In this document: positions 25,737-33,635 of the stretch, in pieces
Layout of the letters: each line of letters begins with the position of its first letter
Numbering within the stretch: position 1 is the stretch's first letter
Assembly (NCBI GenBank): GCA_003139545.1
Contig: PLJC01000015.1
Coordinates: 82,599 to 146,598, forward strand
Reading direction: 5' to 3'
DNA: 64,000 bases
Source: Actinomycetota bacterium
GTDB lineage: Bacteria; Actinomycetota; Thermoleophilia; Gaiellales; Gaiellaceae
Translations under genes and position numbers: made by a program
Notes under the pieces: model-generated
Database searches by the model: none
What the model saw: only the letters and a program-made list of their open reading frames with translations
Told to the model about the DNA's origin: nothing

Positions 25737-26785
25737 GCGGCGACGGCGACGCGCTTGCGCGTCGGCACGACGCCCAGGTGTGCGGCGAGAGCCTCCGCCA
25801 CGCGACGGGCGAGGAGTGGTGGAACGGCGTTACCCATTTGTTTAGCGACGGCCGTCATCGGCTGATGCTCAGGAAACACGAAGTCATCCGAGAACGACAT
25901 ACAGCGCGCGGCCTCCCGAACCGTGATGGGGCGATGTTCGCTCGGATGGAGGTAGCGGCCCTTCTCCGGCTTGTAGAACTCCGTCCGAATCGTGAAGGCG
26001 GGGCGGCCCCACCACAGCCGGCCGAACACGTCCGTCGAGCCCGTCTTCTTCCGTAGCCAACACGCCGGCGTGATGTCCGGCCGACGCGCTGCGAGGTCGA
26101 ATCTCCCTTCGCCCTCCTTCGGAATCGTCCGGTAACGCTCAAGACTCATCGGGCGCGGGTTTCTCGACCGATGCCAGTTGTGTTCGTCGGGCTTCAATGG
26201 CAGCCCCTCGACGGCATCGCGGAACGTCCGCCAGGGTTCACCACTACGCGGAACACGGCCAGCCTGGAAGTGTGTTTGCTCTGGCCACGTCGGGTCACCT
26301 TCGCGCGACCCGATAACGATGGCACGTTTGCGCGTTTGCGGGACGCCGTAGTCCGCCGCGTTCAGGATGCGCCCCTCGGCGCGGTAGCCGAGTTTCTTCG
26401 CCGCCCGCAGGAACGTCGCATACTCCCTCGACCGAAGAAGCTCGGGGACGTTCTCCATAACGAACGCGGCGGGTTCCGCCTCGCGGAGCGCGCGTAGGTA
26501 TTCGCGCCACAGCTCGCGGCGCTCCATCCCGACGCCGCGCATATTCAACGGCGAGAAGCCCTGGCACGGCGGGCCGCCGACCACCACATCTGCGGCGGGG
26601 AACTCGGACACGTCCTGAATCGCCCCGGCGAAGCAGTGGCCGGCTCCGAAGTTCAGTTCATAAGTCTCGGCGGCGTCTGCGTCCCACTCGACAGCGAAAG
26701 TCGGAACAAACGCGCCCGAATCGACAAAGCCGCGGGTCATCCCGCCGCAACCTGCGAACAGGTCGATAAGCGCCAGGCGGGTCAC
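25733..26785 (-). CDS. DNA (cytosine-5) methyltransferase
   Basis: 350 aa with all key C5-MTase motifs: I DLFAGCGGMTRGF (AdoMet), IV GGPPCQGFSPLN with the catalytic Cys, VI MENVPELL, VIII QTRKRAIVIGSR, and C-terminal IX/X AARCMSFSDDF and QMGNAVPPLLA. It modifies a specific cytosine to protect DNA from the neighbouring nuclease or to mark the element. Vsr, encoded upstream on the same strand, repairs the T:G mismatches that m5C deamination creates. Confidence 0.95.
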   Translation of the reverse strand: MTRLALIDLFAGCGGMTRGFVDSGAFVPTFAVEWDADAAETYELNFGAGHCFAGAIQDVSEFPAADVVVGGPPCQGFSPLNMRGVGMERRELWREYLRALREAEPAAFVMENVPELLRSREYATFLRAAKKLGYRAEGRILNAADYGVPQTRKRAIVIGSREGDPTWPEQTHFQAGRVPRSGEPWRTFRDAVEGLPLKPDEHNWHRSRNPRPMSLERYRTIPKEGEGRFDLAARRPDITPACWLRKKTGSTDVFGRLWWGRPAFTIRTEFYKPEKGRYLHPSEHRPITVREAARCMSFSDDFVFPEHQPMTAVAKQMGNAVPPLLARRVAEALAAHLGVVPTRKRVAVAA

Positions 26786-26862
26786 GATGCCAAGCTAACC
26801 GGCGCCCCGGACGGCCTCCGCTTCTTCTTGCGGAGCTGCGGTGGTGGCCCCATAGTGGGAAT

Positions 26863-27027
26863 GTGGGCCACCTCCTCGCACCGCTCGAAGTAGGCGACGG
26901 CATCCCGTGGAAGCTCGACGCCACTGGTGAACCGCAGTGGCTCGTCGTAACCGAGGTGCTCGACAACGCGGCCTATGTCGTGCGTTACCCGGACGGCCGC
27001 CTCGAAGTCCTCGAAGACTCCGAGTAG
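26863..27027 (+). CDS. Possible small protein, 54 aa
   Basis: GTG 26863 opens a frame with protein-like composition (VGDGIPWKLD, GEPQWLVVTEVL, VVRYPDGRLEVLED) in the gap between the methyltransferase start and the vsr end, overlapping vsr by 43 bp on the opposite strand. No family known, and the start has only a weak ribosome site. A competing minus-strand frame lacks a good start codon. Confidence 0.35.
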   Translation: MGHLLAPLEVGDGIPWKLDATGEPQWLVVTEVLDNAAYVVRYPDGRLEVLEDSE

Positions 27028-27440
27028 GAGTCCTTCCGAATCTCGTCGAGTAGCTGCGCGACGCGCTCGACACACCGCGCCAAGTCGCGCTCGACCTCGA
27101 AGTCCCACACTCGCACGACCCGCCAGCCCTGCTCGCTCAGCTCGGCGTTCACGCGCTCGTCGCGCGCCCTGTTCCGAGCAATCTTGGCGTCCCAGAATGC
27201 GCCCGACTGCCCCCGGTAGTAGTCGGGATGGCCGTGCCAGAACGCACCGTCCACGAACACCGCGACGCGCCGTCCCACCCAGGCGAAGTCCGGGCGTCCC
27301 GCGACCCGCGGGTGAACTCGCCACCCTCGAATGCCGGCGGCCCAGAGAGCGCGTCTCAACGCGACCTCCGGTGCGGTGTTACGCGTTCGCACGCGAGCCA
27401 TCAGCTTGCTTCGCTCAGCCTTAGTCAGATGGTCAGGCAT
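26985..27440 (-). CDS. vsr: Very short patch repair endonuclease Vsr
   Basis: 151 aa. Classic Vsr motifs: MARVRTRNTAPEVALRRALW, GRPDFAW, VFVDGAFWHGHPDYYR with the metal/catalytic Asp and His, and DAKIARNRARDERVNAEL. It nicks 5' of T in T:G mismatches arising at m5C sites. ATG 27440. The methyltransferase is the next gene on this strand, about 200 bp further on, a standard pairing. Confidence 0.93.
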   Translation of the reverse strand: MPDHLTKAERSKLMARVRTRNTAPEVALRRALWAAGIRGWRVHPRVAGRPDFAWVGRRVAVFVDGAFWHGHPDYYRGQSGAFWDAKIARNRARDERVNAELSEQGWRVVRVWDFEVERDLARCVERVAQLLDEIRKDSYSESSRTSRRPSG

Positions 27441-27477
27441 AGCCCGAGGCTAACCGGCCTTTCCTTAGCCGGTCCTC

Positions 27478-27495
27478 CGAGAAGGCGCGAGAACC
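27478..27495 (+). repeat. 18-bp direct repeat, copy 1
   Basis: CGAGAAGGCGCGAGAACC, identical to 31269-31286 next to attR; a 14-base partial copy (GAGAAGGCGCGAGA) occurs at 24751-24764. May be an integrase/excisionase arm site or a module boundary. Confidence 0.65.
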
Positions 27496-27564
27496 TCGAC
27501 GACCGAACGGCGATCGCCATTCCGTGTGCCACCTTCGAGAGCCAACCGACAGGAGGCACAAACA

Positions 27565-27855
27565 ATGAACGAAACGGTAGACCCGACAACAACGCTCGAG
27601 CCCGAACCCGACGCCCGGACTTACGCCGTCTATCAATCCGTCACGCCGACGACGATTTATCCGATGCGGCGGAGCCTTTGCTTCGACGACGCCTATTGCG
27701 AGGCTCTCCACATCGTCGGAATGATTCAAGACGACGGCGGGCCGGTCGACGGATACCCGCGCGTCCACATCGTCAGCGAGCCGTTCATCGAGTGGGAGTG
27801 GCCAACCTCAGAACACGTCAACGAGCATCTCTTCCCCACGCATCCGCCGGAATAG
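27565..27855 (+). CDS. Hypothetical protein, 96 aa
   Basis: ATG 27565 is chosen for its strong AGGAGG about ten bases upstream. Acidic, Thr/Pro-rich N-terminus, then a compact domain (YAVYQSVTPTTIYPMRRSL, YPRVHIVSEPFIEWEW). No family recognised. Its end overlaps the convergent hypothetical gene by 38 bp. Part of the replication/integration half of the element. Confidence 0.6.
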   Translation: MNETVDPTTTLEPEPDARTYAVYQSVTPTTIYPMRRSLCFDDAYCEALHIVGMIQDDGGPVDGYPRVHIVSEPFIEWEWPTSEHVNEHLFPTHPPE

Positions 27856-28393
27856 GCGACAACTCGGGACGCTCGCCCCCGCTCGATGGCACGCCTCCAT
27901 CGAGCGGGGCCAGCGCCGGCCTTCCAGGTCGGTGACGCGCGGCGGCTGGCGCGCTTCGCTCACGCTCGCGCTGGGCCGCCGCGCTTGCCTTCGTCGCGTT
28001 CCGCTTCTTCACGTCCGCAAGCATCAACGCGGAGGCGCGACCGATGTTCGCGTCCAAGGCCGTCACGGCTGCGAGCCCGAGAAGTAGGCACGAACCTTGG
28101 AGCGTCAGCTTGTCGGGGCCGACGACCTTCTCGATGTGCGCGACGACCTCAGGTTCTGCCGCCGCATCGCGCACGAGCCTCATCACCGCGGGCGTCAGCG
28201 TCGCACGGCCGCACAAGTCCCACCCCGGCTGTTCGAGCGCGGCCGGAGCTGCACGACGGAGCGCGTCCACCGGGTCGAGAAGCGCGAGCGCCCATTCGTC
28301 AAGAAGCGCCGTTACGTCCAGCGCCGTCGCCCACGACCGCTGGCGTCCAGTCGATAGCCATCCCGGTAGTCCCACGCGGACAATCGCCTCCAT
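27818..28393 (-). CDS. Hypothetical protein, 191 aa
   Basis: ATG 28393. Helical N-terminal two thirds (LLDEWALALLDPVDALRRAAP, VMRLVRDAAAEPEVVAHIEKV) and a low-complexity, Arg/Pro-rich tail. Not recognised. Follows the Rep gene on the same strand by 42 bp, so it is probably co-transcribed and may assist replication. Confidence 0.6.
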   Translation of the reverse strand: MEAIVRVGLPGWLSTGRQRSWATALDVTALLDEWALALLDPVDALRRAAPAALEQPGWDLCGRATLTPAVMRLVRDAAAEPEVVAHIEKVVGPDKLTLQGSCLLLGLAAVTALDANIGRASALMLADVKKRNATKASAAAQRERERSAPAAARHRPGRPALAPLDGGVPSSGGERPELSPIPADAWGRDAR

Positions 28394-28435
28394 AGAGCGA
28401 TAGTCGTCGGAAACCGACCGCCTGCCGGTTTTTCG

Positions 28436-29374
28436 CTAAAGCGTCTTCACCGCCGTGAGAACGCCCTTGGCGTCGTGCGTGAGAAGCACCCACGGCCCTG
28501 GATCCGTGCCGCCTTTGCCTCGGATGCCGAGGTCTGCTTCGACCTGTCGCAGCCCGCCGGGATACCACCCCCGGCTAGTCCGAAGGGGTCTGAGCCTCTT
28601 CCGTGCTCGCCCCTTCATCAGAGCTACGTCCTTCCCCGCCTTCACGGCGTAGCTGGCCAGATAGTGCGCCACCTTCCCGGCGTCCGAGGGATTCACGAGC
28701 CGAATGTCCACCACCGCACCGAAGCCACAGCGGCGCGCCCACGCGGAGAGACGGCGCTGCGGGATGTAGCGTCCCGTCAAGACGACGTGCGCGTGAAGAC
28801 GGCCGCCGCGCGGGCCAATCTCCAGCACGAGCGCATACTCGGAGAGAAACGACTTGCGGGCACGGGACGCGGCGCGCCAGCGTTGTTGCGCGAGTGCGCC
28901 AGACCCGCGGGGAGGACGTAGCGGCGCTGGGCCACCGGCACGAAGGAGCTTCGCAAGGTCGTCCCAAGCCGCGCTCAACTGCCTAACGGTCATCGTGCCG
29001 TGACGGCTTCCATCGGTCAGCGTCATAAACCTCACCGCCTCGCCGCGCGCGAGCGCCGCCCGTATACCGCGCTCGACAAGTTCACGCGCGGCGCGCCACT
29101 TACTGGGCTGGCACTTCGAGCACGCCCAGGAGCGACACGCGAGCGGGAACGCTCTACCAGTTGAAAGGCTGGCGAGGACAAACGGCGACCGCTCACAGCC
29201 GCTCGGCCCAGCCCTCTCGAAGACCTCACGCAGCCACTCCTCCGACAGCGGAGCGGTAGTGCCTGGGGACTTAGGCGAAGAGGTAGAACCAAGTGAAGGC
29301 GGCGACGGCTGCGCCGCCACCGCGGGTGGAGCCGCGCGGCGCGAGCGCATAGCGGGAGCGGGAGCGGGCGACAC
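28436..29374 (-). CDS. HUH-type rolling-circle replication initiator (Rep)
   Basis: 312 aa. A zinc-ribbon-like CRSWACSKCQPSKW near residue 80 is followed by HUH motifs in order: motif 1 RFMTLTDGS, motif 2 GRLHAHVVLTG (His-Ala-His), motif 3 YLASYAVKAGK with the nicking Tyr. It would nick and religate the element at its origin after excision. Pro/Ser-rich N-terminal 45 residues may be partly untranslated. Divergent from the excisionase, with a strong minus-strand terminator-like hairpin in the gap. Confidence 0.88.
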   Translation of the reverse strand: MSPAPAPAMRSRRAAPPAVAAQPSPPSLGSTSSPKSPGTTAPLSEEWLREVFERAGPSGCERSPFVLASLSTGRAFPLACRSWACSKCQPSKWRAARELVERGIRAALARGEAVRFMTLTDGSRHGTMTVRQLSAAWDDLAKLLRAGGPAPLRPPRGSGALAQQRWRAASRARKSFLSEYALVLEIGPRGGRLHAHVVLTGRYIPQRRLSAWARRCGFGAVVDIRLVNPSDAGKVAHYLASYAVKAGKDVALMKGRARKRLRPLRTSRGWYPGGLRQVEADLGIRGKGGTDPGPWVLLTHDAKGVLTAVKTL

Positions 29375-29440
29375 ACGCCGAACGTGCGACGCGCACGCTC
29401 ATCCCACGGTCGCACTCCGCTACCTCTAAAGGGGGATCTT

Positions 29441-29480
29441 TCAAAAAAACGGCTTCGGCGCACCAGCGTGGCGAAGCCGT
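29441..29480 (-). terminator. Intrinsic terminator (minus strand) upstream of rep
   Basis: Perfect 9-bp arms ACGGCTTCG (29449-29457) and CGAAGCCGT (29472-29480) with a 14-nt loop. On the minus strand the stem is followed by seven U residues, a textbook Rho-independent signal that is rare in this GC-rich genome. It lies 67-106 bp before the rep start, so it could attenuate rep or insulate it. Confidence 0.75.
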
Positions 29481-29500
29481 GAGCTAGCAGTAGGTGACCG

Positions 29501-29830
29501 ATGGAAACGGTCGCCCTCACTCTCCAGCTCCCTCCCGAAGTGCTCGCCTCCCTGCGCGAGCAACTGAAGGCCGAGGTTCTCGCAGAGCTGCGGGCGCTGT
29601 CCTCGCTCGAAGGTAGCGCGTCTTCGCCCTGGCTCACGGTCGAGGAAGCAGCCAACCGCCTCCGCTGTAAGCGGCAGCGGATTTACGACCTCCTTTCCCA
29701 ACGCAAGCTAAGCCGCCACAAGGAAGGCGGACGCACGCTCGTCTGCCGCGGGGAGGTGGATGCCCTCGTGAAGCTCGACGCGCCCGCGCTCGCTCTCAGT
29801 CGCCCGTCGGGCCTCGCGGCCGGCAACTAG
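29501..29830 (+). CDS. Excisionase-like helix-turn-helix protein
   Basis: 109 aa. The MerR/excisionase-type HTH_17 segment is visible: WLTVEEAANRLRCKRQRIYDLL, SQRKLSRHKEGGRTLVCRGEVDALV. A short helical N-terminus precedes it. It lies 158 bp before the integrase, same strand, the usual Xis position. Probably binds att arms and controls direction of recombination. Confidence 0.85.
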   Translation: METVALTLQLPPEVLASLREQLKAEVLAELRALSSLEGSASSPWLTVEEAANRLRCKRQRIYDLLSQRKLSRHKEGGRTLVCRGEVDALVKLDAPALALSRPSGLAAGN

Positions 29831-29841
29831 CAGCAGACCAA

Positions 29842-29928
29842 GGGGCGCGCGGCCGTGGACGGCTTGGGGAACTAAAAGGCCCGACGAGCCCAGTGCGATG
29901 GGCTGGAGTTCAACTCTCCCGCGCTCCG
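29842..29928 (+). other. tRNA-like structure, class II shape, with defective anticodon arm
   Basis: 87 nt between excisionase and integrase fold as: acceptor 8 bp GGGGCGCG/CGCGCTCC (one G-U), D stem GGCCG/CGGCT with 4-nt loop, long variable arm GCCCA/TGGGC, and T arm GGAG-TTCAACT-CTCC. The anticodon arm has only a 5-bp stem around an 11-nt loop containing CTA. This 8/4 acceptor/T layout and long variable arm recall selC or unusual serine-type tRNAs, but no canonical anticodon loop forms, so it may be a relic. Confidence 0.35.
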
Positions 29929-29988
29929 TTCAAGACAAGACGCCAGCAGTCCGTTCAGCTTCCGGTTCCTTCGCCCGATACAGGAGGT

Positions 29989-31236
29989 ATGGCGAAGGAC
30001 TTGCGGAAGCTCGAACGGACACGTTGGCCGGGCATCTACAAGCGCGGCGAGAGCTACGTCGTCATCTACCGCGACGCCCGCGGCAATCAGAAGAAGAAGT
30101 ATGCGCCGACCCAGGCCGCTGCTCGGGTGCTCCAGGCCGAGAACCGCACAGCCGTCGCGCGAGGGGAATACCGCCAGCTCTCGAAAGACCTGTTCACTGA
30201 CTACGTCAAGACGTGGATAGACGGCTACGGCGGTTCGACCTCGAAAGGACGCCCGAAGCCTCACACGCTCAAGGACTACGAAGCGGCCGTCACTCGGCGC
30301 GAGTTCCGCGAAAGCTTCCGCGGCCTCAGACTCCCCGAGGTAGAGCCAGAACATATAGAGGCTTACGCCCGGAAACTCGAAGCGGACGGACTTTCCGCAC
30401 GGACGGTGCGCAACAACATCTTGCCGCTGCGCCTTGCGCTCGCTCACGCGACCCATCGCCGGCACATCAACTTCAACCCGACGACCGCGCTCCGTCTCCC
30501 GCCGGCGATGGGCACGCGGAAGGGAAAGCGCAGCCCCGCGGAGGTGCGCGCGCTCGATGAGGCCGAGGTTCGCCGCCTGCTTCTCGCGGCGGCGAAGCTG
30601 CCCGCAACACATCGGCTACTCGCGGAGTTCGTTCTGCAAACGGGCTGTCGCATCGGAGAGGCACTTGCGCTCACCTGGGCTGACGTTGTTCTTGACCCAC
30701 CGCCTTCGCGGACACTGGGAGCCCACAAGGTCACGCCGCACATCTCTATCTCGAAGCGGGTCTACAGGGGCACGAACGACACGCCCAAGTCCGCAAAGGG
30801 CACGAGGAACGTTCCGCTTTCCCCCGCGATGGTCGCGCGCCTGAGGAAGCATCGGTGTGGCGCGACCGATAGCCGACACGTCTTCATCAACAGTCGCGGC
30901 GAGCCGCTGAACTACTACGACGCCCGCCGACACTTCAAGAGCGCAGCCGAGAAAGCTGGCATTCCGTGGGCGGGCTTCCACACTTTGCGGCACACGTGCG
31001 CAACGTTCCTCTTCCGTTCACCTGCAAAGGGCGGGCTCGGAGCGAACGCGGTTCAAGTCCAACTCTGGCTCGGTCATCACAAGCCGTCGTTCACGCTTGA
31101 CACTTACGTCCACCTCTTGGAGGAAGACCTCCCGGACGCGGGCGGCTTCGACGCGCTCCTCTCGAATCGGGGCAACGGTGGGGCAACAAGAGCCCCCAAG
31201 AGCACCCGAAACGAGCGGGCCGAGAAAGCCGCGTAA
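29989..31236 (+). CDS. Tyrosine recombinase/integrase of island 1
   Basis: 415 aa from ATG 29989. AGGAGG ends one base before this ATG, so TTG 30001 is an alternative start. Arm-binding N-terminus (GIYKRGESYVVIYRDARGN), SAM-like core-binding domain, then catalytic Arg in TGCRIGEAL, HTLRHTCAT (His-x-x-Arg), LGHHKPSFTLDTY (His and nucleophile Tyr). Ends 55 bp before attR, as expected for an integrase using the tRNA-Arg site. Confidence 0.95.
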   Translation: MAKDLRKLERTRWPGIYKRGESYVVIYRDARGNQKKKYAPTQAAARVLQAENRTAVARGEYRQLSKDLFTDYVKTWIDGYGGSTSKGRPKPHTLKDYEAAVTRREFRESFRGLRLPEVEPEHIEAYARKLEADGLSARTVRNNILPLRLALAHATHRRHINFNPTTALRLPPAMGTRKGKRSPAEVRALDEAEVRRLLLAAAKLPATHRLLAEFVLQTGCRIGEALALTWADVVLDPPPSRTLGAHKVTPHISISKRVYRGTNDTPKSAKGTRNVPLSPAMVARLRKHRCGATDSRHVFINSRGEPLNYYDARRHFKSAAEKAGIPWAGFHTLRHTCATFLFRSPAKGGLGANAVQVQLWLGHHKPSFTLDTYVHLLEEDLPDAGGFDALLSNRGNGGATRAPKSTRNERAEKAA

Positions 31237-31268
31237 GGCGCTCATTCAAGCCAAAAAGTCAGAAGGCC

Positions 31269-31286
31269 CGAGAAGGCGCGAGAACC
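31269..31286 (+). repeat. 18-bp direct repeat, copy 2, adjacent to attR
   Basis: CGAGAAGGCGCGAGAACC, five bases before att copy 2; identical to 27478-27495. Confidence 0.65.
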
Positions 31287-31291
31287 GCTCG

Positions 31292-31337
31292 ACGGTTTCC
31301 TAAACCGTGTGCCCAAGTTCGATTCTTGGCGGGGGCA
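31292..31337 (+). repeat. att copy 2 (attR of island 1)
   Basis: tRNA-Arg 3' part: core TTCCTAAACCGTGTGC followed by an intact T arm CCAAG-TTCGATT-CTTGG and acceptor CGGGGGC plus A. The T-stem sequence differs from the tRNA gene but pairs fully, so this copy could restore a functional tRNA. Confidence 0.88.
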
Positions 31338-31676
31338 TGCCGATCTGGCAGATCACAGCTCTCCGTCGGTCGCCGGGCATTCGCCCGTCCGTCGCATGAG
31401 TAAGCCATTGTCGTACCGCAAGCGGTTCTTCGCACCGCTGGAGGGTGAGACCGCTTACCGACTCCAGAAGAGGTCGCGCGCAAGAGGTCCGCTCACTACC
31501 CCACCGCTTGTCGATTCCGATGCGAAGCGTCGCGACGTAGTCGCGTAAGGCGCACGGGCCATCCTCGGCCACCTGCACCGCACGGCTTCCGATAAAAACG
31601 CCGCCAGAGTGTTTAACTGCCTCGCCGGCTTGTTTGCGCGGTTCCAATTCCGAAGCCGGCGAAGAGCGGGATGCCG
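31338..31676. other. Gene-free stretch at left edge of island 2
   Basis: 339 bp after attR and before the IS21 remnant. Short open frames only, none with protein-like composition or ribosome site. No repeat recognised. Confidence 0.5.
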
Positions 31677-32441
31677 TCAGCGAGCCGCCGCGTGCGCTCG
31701 ACAAGACCCGGAAGCTGCGTCGACAGTCCTTCGCGCGCACCGGTCGTTCCGGTCAGGGACCGTCGGTTTGGCTTGCCGCCAGCTGAATCCGCTCATCGGT
31801 CGCCGCCGGCCGCGCAGCACCTGCTTGACAGCCGAACGGAGATTGTCGTAGCGGATCAACGCGAACGTGCCGCCGAAGAACCCGAACGCCTCCACGTGCG
31901 CCTCCAAGAACGCCTGCTGGCTCGCGCGCTCGAACGCGATCACGAACGCCGCGCCGGAGAAGCAAGCGCGCATCACGAACAAGTACACCGTGCGCCGCTG
32001 GCCGGCGATCTCCACCTCCGCCTCGCCCCAATCGACCTCCGCCTCGACACCGGGCTCGTGCACCTGCGGCACGAACACCTCGTCGACCGGGTCGCCCAGC
32101 TCCCGCCGGCGGACGCGCACATAGCGGCACACCGGCCGCTCAGAAACCTCGACACCATGCTCGTCGACGAGCCGCTGCCAGACCCGCCTCGCAGTGTGCC
32201 GCTGCTTACGCGGCGCCTCCCGATCAGCGATCAACCACCCGTCGATCAGCAGCCGATACGGGCCTAGCTTCGGAGCCGGCCGCCCCACCGGCCGCTTGCG
32301 CGGAGGCGGCAGCGGCGAGGCGAGCGCCTGCCGCACCGTCCGCCGATGCACACCGTGACGGCGCGCCAAGTCGCGGATCGACAAGGCCTCCCGCTCCCGA
32401 TCCCTACGGATCTGCTCGAACAACTCCACCCTCGATCCCAT
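31677..32441 (-). pseudogene. istA: Truncated IS21-family transposase IstA
   Basis: N-terminal half of IstA: HTH (SIRDLARRHGVHRRTVRQAL), then the DDE catalytic domain start VEAEVDWGEAEVEIAGQRR, the LIRYDNLRSAVKQVL segment and a degenerate tail after about residue 215. Full IstA is about 500 aa and is normally followed by istB; both the C-terminal half and istB are missing. Two 24-bp direct repeats typical of an IS21 end lie about 65 bp upstream. Confidence 0.85.
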
Positions 32442-32506
32442 CCCCTCTGCGACCTCCCGCTCGAGCTCCGAAAAGCCCGAACGGTCGAGTCACGATCGGA
32501 CGGAGG

Positions 32507-32554
32507 TGGGGCCAAATCAAACGTCCGAAATGGGGCCAAATCAAAAGTCCGAAA
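32507..32554. repeat. Tandem 24-bp terminal repeats of an IS21-like element
   Basis: Two head-to-tail copies (32507-32530 and 32531-32554) starting TGGGGCCAAATCAAA, one mismatch. IS21 ends carry multiple direct repeats recognised by IstA. The other end is not found. Confidence 0.75.
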
Positions 32555-32602
32555 CGAGGGCTCGAGCCACCCGACACGCCGCTACTTTCCTGGAGCGAGT
32601 TC

Positions 32603-33407
32603 ATGAGTATCGAGGAGGCGCTCGAGCACGACCTCGTTGCCAGCCTGCTCGAAGACGCGGTCGACAACTGCCAACTCGTCCCCGGCGCCAAGGGCTGGCG
32701 GCAACACCAGACCGAGCTCGTCGAGGGATACCTGGGTAGACCCGACGAAAGCGGCACAACTCCACTCGCCCGCATTCACGCCTCCCGCCGCGAGGCCTGG
32801 CTCGAGCTGCCCGGCCGCGACGCAGAGCGCGACCTGCTCGAACGCGCACTCGCAACCATCCCGCCCTCACGGGTCGAGAGCGAAGAAGCGATCGAGCCGC
32901 TGCTCTGGTTGCTCGAAGTACTCGCAGACGGCGTCAAGCTCACCCAGACCGGCGCACTCCCCCGGACCGTCGTCCGAACGGCCAGTCGAACGCTACCCCG
33001 ACTGGTGGAACACCTCCGTCGGACCGCCCTACCAAGAAGCCGAGCTCTACCAGCTCTGCGTCCTCCACGACCTCGTCGACGCGCTCAAACTCGCCCGCCG
33101 GCAGCGCGCCACCCTACCTCTGACGCCAAAAGGACGAGCGCTCCGCACCGACCCGCAGTGGCTACTCAGCGAAGTCGCCGCATCCCTCGCCCCCGAACTC
33201 CCGGCCGAGCTCGACGTCCCGCTCGCCCAGCGCATCATCAGCGACCAACCCGACGAGATCGAGTGGTCGCTCCACGGACTGCTCACGCCATTCCACGGCA
33301 TCACCATCAAGAATCACACCCCGACCGCCGTGACTCGTGGCAGCCGCACCCTCGCCGCCGCCATCCTCAACGCCCGCGCTCACGGCCCCAGAAATACCCT
33401 CAGCTGA
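32603..33407 (+). pseudogene. Frameshifted hypothetical protein (pRiA4b ORF-3-like C-terminal region)
   Basis: Two plus-strand frames form one protein of about 268 aa. The first part runs from ATG 32603 to LTQTGALPRTVVRTA; the second resumes at VERYPDWWNTSVGPP near 32990 and continues through LKLARRQRATLPLTPKGRAL. This pattern resembles the C-terminal region of plasmid pRiA4b ORF-3-like proteins, function unknown. The frame break near 32985 indicates decay, in line with its setting among IS fragments. Family assignment is tentative. Confidence 0.6.
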
Positions 33408-33443
33408 CGCCCACACCACCCTTCGGCAAGGCGAACCGAATAA

Positions 33444-33539
33444 AGAAACCCTTGCGGCCACTCCGCTGACCGAACGCCCCACCAGCAGAAGCTCCACCAC
33501 TCGCCGGCGAAACTCCGGCGCATACGACCTCGGCACCAC
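33444..33539 (-). pseudogene. IS3-family OrfA N-terminal remnant
   Basis: About 32 residues, YAPEFRRRVVELLLVGRSVS plus GVAARVS, are the first helix-turn-helix of IS3-type OrfA. The remainder has no similarity, so only a fragment survives. The exact left limit is approximate. Confidence 0.65.
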
Positions 33540-33635
33540 AGATCCCCTTTCCCGAAAGCCCGATTCTCACGAATCAACTCCAGAAAACGGGGACCAGATC
33601 AGCTGGACTCGAATCAAGGGGTCACGTCAGTCGGC

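Larger units (their letters stand above)
22963..31337. mobile_element. Integrative element in tRNA-Arg(CCT) with rolling-circle Rep and defence cargo
   Basis: 8.4 kb bounded by tRNA 3'-end repeats (22919-22962 and 31292-31337). Integrase lies next to the right end, with an excisionase upstream of it and an HUH Rep divergent from the excisionase. The left half carries a HipA-like kinase/DUF3037-like pair, HNH nuclease, C5-methyltransferase and Vsr. The layout resembles actinomycete integrative elements that excise and replicate by rolling circle, or a phage satellite. No transfer (FtsK-like) or structural genes are seen. Confidence 0.85.

Noticed and set aside
26782-27027. Minus-strand small gene between vsr and the methyltransferase
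   Set aside because: Readable composition but no start codon at a sensible position; the plus-strand 54-codon frame is slightly better, and even that is weak.
29842-29928. Calling the tRNA-like sequence selC, to partner the selenoprotein
   Set aside because: No TCA anticodon and no 7-nt anticodon loop can be formed, so it cannot be tRNA-Sec as written.
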